DNA from: Viscum album
Lineage: Eukaryota > Streptophyta > Magnoliopsida > Santalales > Viscaceae
Direction of reading: 5' to 3'
Length of the DNA: 64,000 nt
NCBI GenBank assembly: GCA_963277665.1
Contig: OY728143.1
Span: 230,445,591-230,509,590, forward strand
Shown here: one piece after another, positions 58,690 to 64,000 of the stretch
How the letters are laid out: every line of letters begins with the position of its first letter
Numbering within the stretch: the stretch's first letter is position 1
Position numbers and translations under genes: made by a program
The notes under the pieces: generated by a model
Seen by the model: only the letters and a program-made list of their open reading frames with translations
Database searches by the model: none
Told to the model about the DNA's origin: nothing

Positions 58690-59130
58690 GAGCCACTCCC
58701 TAATATGATATGGTTACCACTCCATTGATAGAGGTCCGACACACCAGTGGGATATGGGGTACAACATAGCAGATAGACGACACACACCCTAGTTTGAAAA
58801 TGGGTTCCAATCATTAGAGAGTGGACCCAACGCCTAGTATTATAGGGGGTACCACTCACTAGGTAGATAACCTACACACATGTATGATAGGGGGTACCAC
58901 TCAGCGAATAGATGACCATAATCCCTGTATGATAATGGGGTACCACATAGTATATTGTTGATCATCACCCTAGAACGATAAGGGGTACCGCTAAGAAGAT
59001 AGTGGACCCACCCCTAGTCCATAATTGGGGTACCACATTGTATATAGTAGACCCATTCCCTAGTACATATGTGATGTACCACTTATAAGACATGTGAACC
59101 ATTCTGTTGTCCATCAAGGGAGTACCACTC
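58690..59130. repeat. 45-bp GGTACC minisatellite, right LTR of G
   Basis: GGTACC anchors at 58848, 58893, 58939, 58984 and 59029, i.e. steps of 45, 46, 45 and 45, with more degenerate units on both sides. Confidence 0.85.
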
Positions 59131-60732
59131 TAATGATCTCTATACCATATAATATTTTCCAAAGAATCACCACACTTGGAACACCTCGAATATTATCTCA
59201 CAATCCACTATGAATGAAACCATCATGTATTATAATGAAAAATATTTATGAATGGATACTCACTGGCCAAAATCCATGTCCAAATAAAGGATATACTAAA
59301 GGTAAAATATTACTAAAATGATAATGGAATACTAGTCAACCACATGGTGTGTGGTCCCACTATAATTCCCATATGTTTCCTCAATAGTAGATAGATCAGT
59401 TTCCATGAATCCATAAATGGAACAAAATGAGAAAACACAACATGTCTCATCCACCTAGGGTCGAGTCGTGTTCTCTTGGTTGTGTCTGTGTACCCTGCTT
59501 ATATCCATTCAAATATCTCATGTAGCTCATTAATCTCCCATGTCACAACCCAAAATTCTCTAGATCTCAGATACCTGAAGCCATCCCCAAAATTATGAAT
59601 ATATAGTGATTCATCCTCATAACTTCAATCCATTCATTCTAAGCACATCCATCTTGAATCTAGTGGTCCGATCATGGTTACACCGACCCGACAATCATCA
59701 AATTCTGATCCCATAGTACAATTATATAGAATTAAGAAAACAGGTATAGTAAAGGCAAAAGAACAATGGTTATATAAAACATTGACCAGGTTTGTTAGAA
59801 AAAAGTTAAAAAACTATGTATTGGCATGGGTGAGTTCTTGAAAAAATGATTTGATAAATTTAATTAAAAAATTTATTTTTCATTGGTCTCATGAAAAGTA
59901 TCCATTTAATCAGAGATCAATAAGAAGGTTTATAATATATTCTAAAATAAGTTAATAATGTTTTCAAAAAAATTATCTATATTACATTAATTTGGATCAA
60001 TCCCTGCAAATGAACATTGTTTCTATCAAATGTTGGGATCTATTGCATTCTATTAACCTTGATTCACCTAGATCTGGAATATCATAATCCTATTATCTCA
60101 ATTCATTGACTCTGCGTGTTAAAAGTATCCAATCAATTGTTCTATGATTATGTGGGTAACCCATTAGATTCTTACACATAGGAAATTTATAGAGTAAAAT
60201 GTATTTTTTACAGTAAACGATTTAATTAAAAAAATTAATAATTAATTCAATTATTGAACCTTTCAATGATCACCTTATCTGAACGTCCCATGTTGAACAA
60301 TTTTAGTTCATTTCTAGGGAAAAACCCATGCTCCGAATTCAACCATTGTATCCAATTATTTTGATTCATAGTTTATAAGTTATATTATAATTCCTGAAAA
60401 ACATTGTGTGTTTGTGTGATATAAAATTTAGTCAATAATTTTATGAAATTATTTATGGGAACACTGACCCATGGAATCGTGAGATATCTCAGTTCCTCGC
60501 TCAGACAATATTTCCCAAAATATTTCTGTGTATAAAAATAAAAAAGTGCCTTTATATAGTTCTCATCCAGTTTTCCATTTTTGGGAATTATCTTCTCAAC
60601 ATGCCCTATAATATGGTTAAGAATGCACAGGTCCTCATCTCTATCATTTTCATAGATCTTATGTAGGGTGGGGGATTTCAAATAATGGAAAACATTGTCA
60701 AAACATTCCTTGAATTAATGACTGATCCACCT

Positions 60733-61410
60733 ATGCCTTCACTAGGATGCCTTTAATTTTCCCTAAATGCCCTCTTAACAATGTATTCTACTTATGAAAT
60801 ACCAATTCATATCTAGATTTCTTCCATATACTATTACCTTTATATGGAAAATTATTCCAACACTAAAAACTTCATGACGAATTATCAAAAACTCTAATAA
60901 TAAAATATTAAATCATATTGTCAATAATCGTACAGTAATCAACTCTTCTCCCAAAAACCAATGTTTTCAATTAATCTAACATTTCTTGTTAAAAAATTCA
61001 TCTCAATCCTTTATGGTTCGTAACAATATGGATCTTGTTTGTATTCATTCATATGGTATGGATTTTTTTTACTTTCACATTTATTCATTATAAATGATTG
61101 GAAGTTTATTAGGATGTATAATTATTGGATTGGTCACACCACATTTCTGGTAGAGTAATGTTATTTCTTGTGATTGTAAGCTAATTAGAAACCCATTATC
61201 TATGTCTTATACAGAGGTAATTGTTTCTTGAACTCATCCCCATATAAACATAGATCTCTCTTTGGGTATAATCTCTCATGATTTTGGGGTTTTGTTGGTT
61301 ATAATTGGGATGCCACGAAGCTTATTTCTTTTGTAGTAAAAATAATATGGTTTTAATATATATTAATTTTATAGAAATTGAATAAAAAACAAAAAATAGA
61401 CACAATTATA
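60733..61410. other. Intergenic, AT-rich
   Basis: No gene or named repeat seen. It is the flank beyond element G and carries the 3' end signals of the small gene that follows. Confidence 0.5.
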
Positions 61411-61413
61411 TTT

Positions 61414-61420
61414 ATTTAAA
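61414..61420 (-). terminator. Possible polyadenylation signal
   Basis: AATAAA-type sequence on the - strand about 30 bases past the stop of the 62-codon reading frame, followed by T-rich sequence. Confidence 0.35.
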
Positions 61421-61446
61421 TAAGACACTGAAGTGTTTACAAGACA

Positions 61447-61635
61447 CTAAGACCACAAGAAGCCATTATACAAAAAAATACCTATTAAAATCCCTATAAA
61501 AATTATAAGGAGACCACCCAAAACAACGAGAACACCAAGAAGATAATATGGGTCCTTAGGATCTATCAAAACAAATATTAGTATTTCCAAGGATATTGTG
61601 GCCACACTAATCACCAATGGAAATACGTAAACCAT
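61447..61635 (-). CDS. Candidate small two-helix membrane protein
   Basis: A 62-codon intronless frame with a complete set of simple gene signals: TATAAAA at 61684-61678, an ATG at 61635 in a good plant context (AAGATGG) 49 bases downstream, a stop at 61447, and an AATAAA-type signal beyond it. The product has a hydrophobic segment at about residues 2-25 and another at about 31-57, split by the charged loop IDPKDPYY; the C terminus is NGFLWS. It would sit in a membrane as a hairpin. No family is recognised. It is not inside any element I could define, and no internal stops are present. Chance is the main alternative, since AT-rich DNA gives hydrophobic frames easily. Confidence 0.4.
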   Translation of the reverse strand: MVYVFPLVISVATISLEILIFVLIDPKDPYYLLGVLVVLGGLLIIFIGILIGIFLYNGFLWS

Positions 61636-61677
61636 CTTCTTTTATTGTCTTGAGTTTTGGAACACTATAATGCATGG

Positions 61678-61684
61678 TTTTATA
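61678..61684 (-). promoter_or_regulatory. TATA box of the small gene
   Basis: TATAAAA on the - strand in CTTTATAAAACC. Further upstream (about 61695-61735) ACGGTC occurs twice and GGTCGGG once on the - strand, which may be promoter elements. Confidence 0.4.
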
Positions 61685-61735
61685 AAGGATCTTCCCGACC
61701 ATTACCCCTTAGGGACCGTACTGTATGATAGTGAC

Positions 61736-62235
61736 CGTTGAGTTCTAATGACTATAATTATAGTAGTTGGTCTCTTCTATGGTTTAATAAAAAATATCTA
61801 ATGTATTTTTTCAAAACATTTATGTTATGAAAATTAATCAAAACCAATTAATATGAGTTTTTAAAGGACAAATATTTAATACTATGAGTTACACAGAATT
61901 GATTTTAATGAGATGATGATTTCAAATGTTTTATAAATATTTTTAATATCTTTTAAATGTACTCCTTCTTGAAACATAAATCCAAACTATGTTTTTTATT
62001 TCTATATAATATTATAAAAGTTTTCATATGGATAATTTAAGGTTATAACATGGTATTGTAAAACATTAGTGTTTATAAATAATTTTAGTTATGGAAAGGT
62101 ATAATTGAATTTTTCATCATTAATATTTCATGTTTAAAGAAAAGTCATGTATTATAAAATTTAAGTTGTCATATGTATAGTTAAATTTGATGTAATTTTT
62201 TTATGACTTAGTAATTTTGAAAGATGGTTTTTATT
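61736..62235. other. Intergenic, AT-rich
   Basis: No gene, repeat or regulatory element seen apart from T-rich runs. Confidence 0.5.
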
Positions 62236-62239
62236 ACAA

Positions 62240-62565
62240 AAATTAATCCCTTTAGGGAGAGCCCCTTAACCCAGGCCAAGCGAAGGTAGCTCATGCTAGG
62301 TGGAGGATCCTAGCCCTTAGCCTCAGCTCAGACCGACCTGACTGTTGGAATAGTTTCCACTAAGGGCACACATGATCACATGAAGGATTGGAGCACGCCA
62401 CTTTGGGCGCGAGGCTACGATGAGGTAGGGTTAAGCCGAGGCCTGCTGGGGCCTGGGGACTATGTATAAAGATCCCTTGTGTGTGTCTTGGGTTTTTCAA
62501 AGACGATGTTTGGAGTCTCAGGCTTATAAATAGATGAAAAATATCTCCCCATTTCGATGTGGGAC
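62240..62565 (-). ncRNA. Possible snRNA-type-promoter transcription unit
   Basis: GTCCCACATCG on the - strand (62565-62555) is a perfect plant USE. TATTTATAA follows at about 62532, again with about 22 bases between. From a start near 62500 the - strand is GC-rich for about 250 bases and ends in ATTTTTG near 62243, a possible Pol III stop. The product is not a snRNA, 7SL or U3 that I recognise. The alternative is that CTTATAAATAG is a + strand promoter of an LTR or gene and the USE match belongs to the common plant leader motif CGATGTGGGAC. Confidence 0.35.
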
Positions 62566-63202
62566 AACTATAATCACCAGGGATCAAATCTGGTTCGCCG
62601 GATCACGTCGCACATGATCTGGGCCATCGATGTCGATCCAGCGCTCAACCTTCAACAACCATGGTATACCTATGCATGTTCTGTACACCGTCTAATCTGA
62701 AGATGATCTAATCTTGGACATCCGAGGTTTTTGAAGCACCCCATTGAAACATAGACATCTAACCAAGTCGTAGATCAAATCTGAGCTGCCCATTCTTTTA
62801 AATCTTGCGGACGAACCTCAACCATCAGATCGATGCTAGATCAGATCTTGGTTTTCCACCCAATCTTTAGTTATTCTTTTCCCACAACGTCTCTTTCTTC
62901 TTATTCGCATGCGCCGAACTAGTAAACCACATAACTCCTACTTGCACCATTTTTACTTCAACCATGACCACCGGTGGACCCTCCTTGCCATCCATTTTTC
63001 CCCAAGGCCATTCCAGCCAATTAATACACCGAATTTTATTAGTGGCATTAAATTATCTTTTTCTTTTATACATATTATAATTCTTAAAATGCTCGATTTC
63101 ACCCAAAAGAATTCCTTGACATTTCCTCCTCCTCCCGCACTTTCTTCAGGAACCTACAAACTCTTCCCGAGCCCACTCCTCCCTCCTCGAACTAATGTAA
63201 GT
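62524..63202 (+). other. Possible first exon or retroelement leader
   Basis: In + direction: CTTATAAATAG (TATA) at 62523-62532, a GC-richer leader with several GATCAAATCTG-like repeats (62580-62850), an ATG at 62909 with an open frame, and a perfect plant donor GTAAGT at 63197-63202 followed by T-rich sequence. This could be the first exon of a gene running off the window, or the LTR and leader of another retroelement. The predicted N terminus (MRRTSKPHNSY...) is not recognised. Confidence 0.25.
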
Positions 63203-63279
63203 GTTTTAAATTCTCATTGTTTTGTTTTTCTGAGATTATATACATATATATGCAAATAAAAGTCTATTTATAACATTTC

Positions 63280-64000
63280 TGTTCGGTTTAATAGTTCTTC
63301 TATGCCGAACCTAGGCCTTCAGGTTTTCGAGTTCAAGTAATATAATTGTTGTTAGAGTTCAATTATATTTTGTCTCTCTTGCACAATAATATGTTCTTAA
63401 ACATTATATACTCAGATTATTGAAATATATAGGTATAATCATATATATAATCCTACATCATTGTGGTATAGTTGAAAACCGCAAATACCCGACCCTATGG
63501 TTTCTGTTTTTGAGTCCAAGAGTTTTTATAAACATAAAATTGTATTTTATACATGAAAAACAAAATTAGGTACTTTATATATATATATATATATGATTGT
63601 TTGTATTAAAGGTTTATGGATATATAAATGCTTTTATGATCATATGGTTTGGGTGAAAACCCTCAAACACCCGACCCTAGGTCTTTCAGATTTTGATTTA
63701 TGCAATCTTTTAAACAAAAAGTAATATTTTATCCCCTCATTCATTGTATATATAAAATTATATATGTACAAATTTTTTTATAAATTACCATATGGTTTAA
63801 AATTAACCTCTATGATGTTTTGGATTCAAGTCCCCTACACTTTGAGTTTCAGAAATGAAGTTGATTTTTTTTTAAACATATGGAATTATATTTTCATATA
63901 TGTTTATATATCATATACATGAAATTATATAATTGTATAGTATGTATAACCCACCTTATGGGCTGGTTTAAAATCTATCGACATTAGGCATTCATGATTC
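63280..64000. repeat. Degenerate tandem repeat, about 155-175 bp period
   Basis: Phrases of the type TGGTTT...AACCC...ACCCGACCCTA...TT-AGGTTTT-GA-TCAAG recur near 63290, 63465, 63640, 63795 and 63955, separated by AT-rich filler with TA microsatellites (for example 63568-63592). Units are strongly diverged. Confidence 0.5.

Larger units (their letters stand above)
29640..60732 (-). mobile_element. Old Ty3/gypsy element G, split by two insertions
   Basis: On the - strand the order is right LTR (60732-58150), gag relic (57420-56430), protease (44760-44330), RT (44130-43330), RNase H (34120-33640), integrase (33200-32640), left LTR (32165-29640). The gaps are filled by family B (56415-44838) and copia-like C (43315-34154). 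The colinearity across both insertions is the main evidence. All coding parts are riddled with stops. LTR edges are approximate because the two copies are strongly diverged. Confidence 0.65.
58150..60732 (-). repeat. Element G right LTR (5' LTR), approximate
   Basis: Diverged counterpart of 29640-32165 (landmarks listed there). Edges are estimates: the left near TGACAGACCCC at 58169, the right near ACTGATCCACC at 60722. Confidence 0.5.

Noticed and set aside
60385..60681. 98-codon - strand frame near the end of the right LTR of G
   Set aside because: It begins with TTG with no ATG upstream in frame, overlaps sequence shared with the left LTR where the frame is closed, and matches no family.

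Overview
This window is plant nuclear DNA, strongly AT-rich and almost entirely made of transposable elements nested in one another. Evidence for a plant: a LINE relic with a DUF4283-type ORF1 and a C-terminal RNase H, long LTR retrotransposons primed by initiator tRNA-Met, Ty3/gypsy and Ty1/copia remnants, and plant snRNA-type promoter motifs (RTCCCACATCG plus a TATA box). No intact host gene of normal size is visible. The species cannot be named; a large-genome angiosperm is the best guess.

Layout. 1-3157: AT-rich flank without a recognisable gene. 3158-8911: a broken plant L1-type LINE on the + strand (ORF1, endonuclease, reverse transcriptase, zf-RVT, RNase H, TGA-repeat tail) with a target-site duplication. 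8910-27211: family A, an LTR-internal-LTR-internal-LTR tandem array on the - strand, with LTRs of about 4.4 kb and internals of about 2.57 kb, bounded by the 5-bp duplication GTATG and inserted into the LINE's 3' target duplication. 27217-29640: unclassified. About 29640-60732: an old Ty3/gypsy element (called G here) on the - strand, with gag, protease, RT, RNase H and integrase relics in the correct order, split by two insertions. One is a copia-like element (C, + strand, 34154 to about 43315) inside RT/RNase H. The other is family B (- strand, 44838-56415, TSD CCCAT) between gag and protease. 60733-64000: flank with a candidate 62-residue two-helix membrane protein gene, a GC-richer promoter-bearing segment and degenerate tandem repeats.

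Families A and B are related gag-only, pol-less elements whose LTRs are longer than their internal domains (LARD or TR-GAG type), so they would depend on enzymes from another element. Their LTRs share a strong TATA box, a predicted leader intron, and two (A) or three (B) copies of an inverted-repeat motif with a constant core and arms that differ between copies while staying complementary. Their internal domains share, on the strand opposite gag, a plant USE/TATA promoter-like pair, a highly conserved block lacking codon-like variation, and a tRNA-derived Pol III-type unit with A box, B box and T-run. These shared non-coding modules are the most unusual thing in the window.
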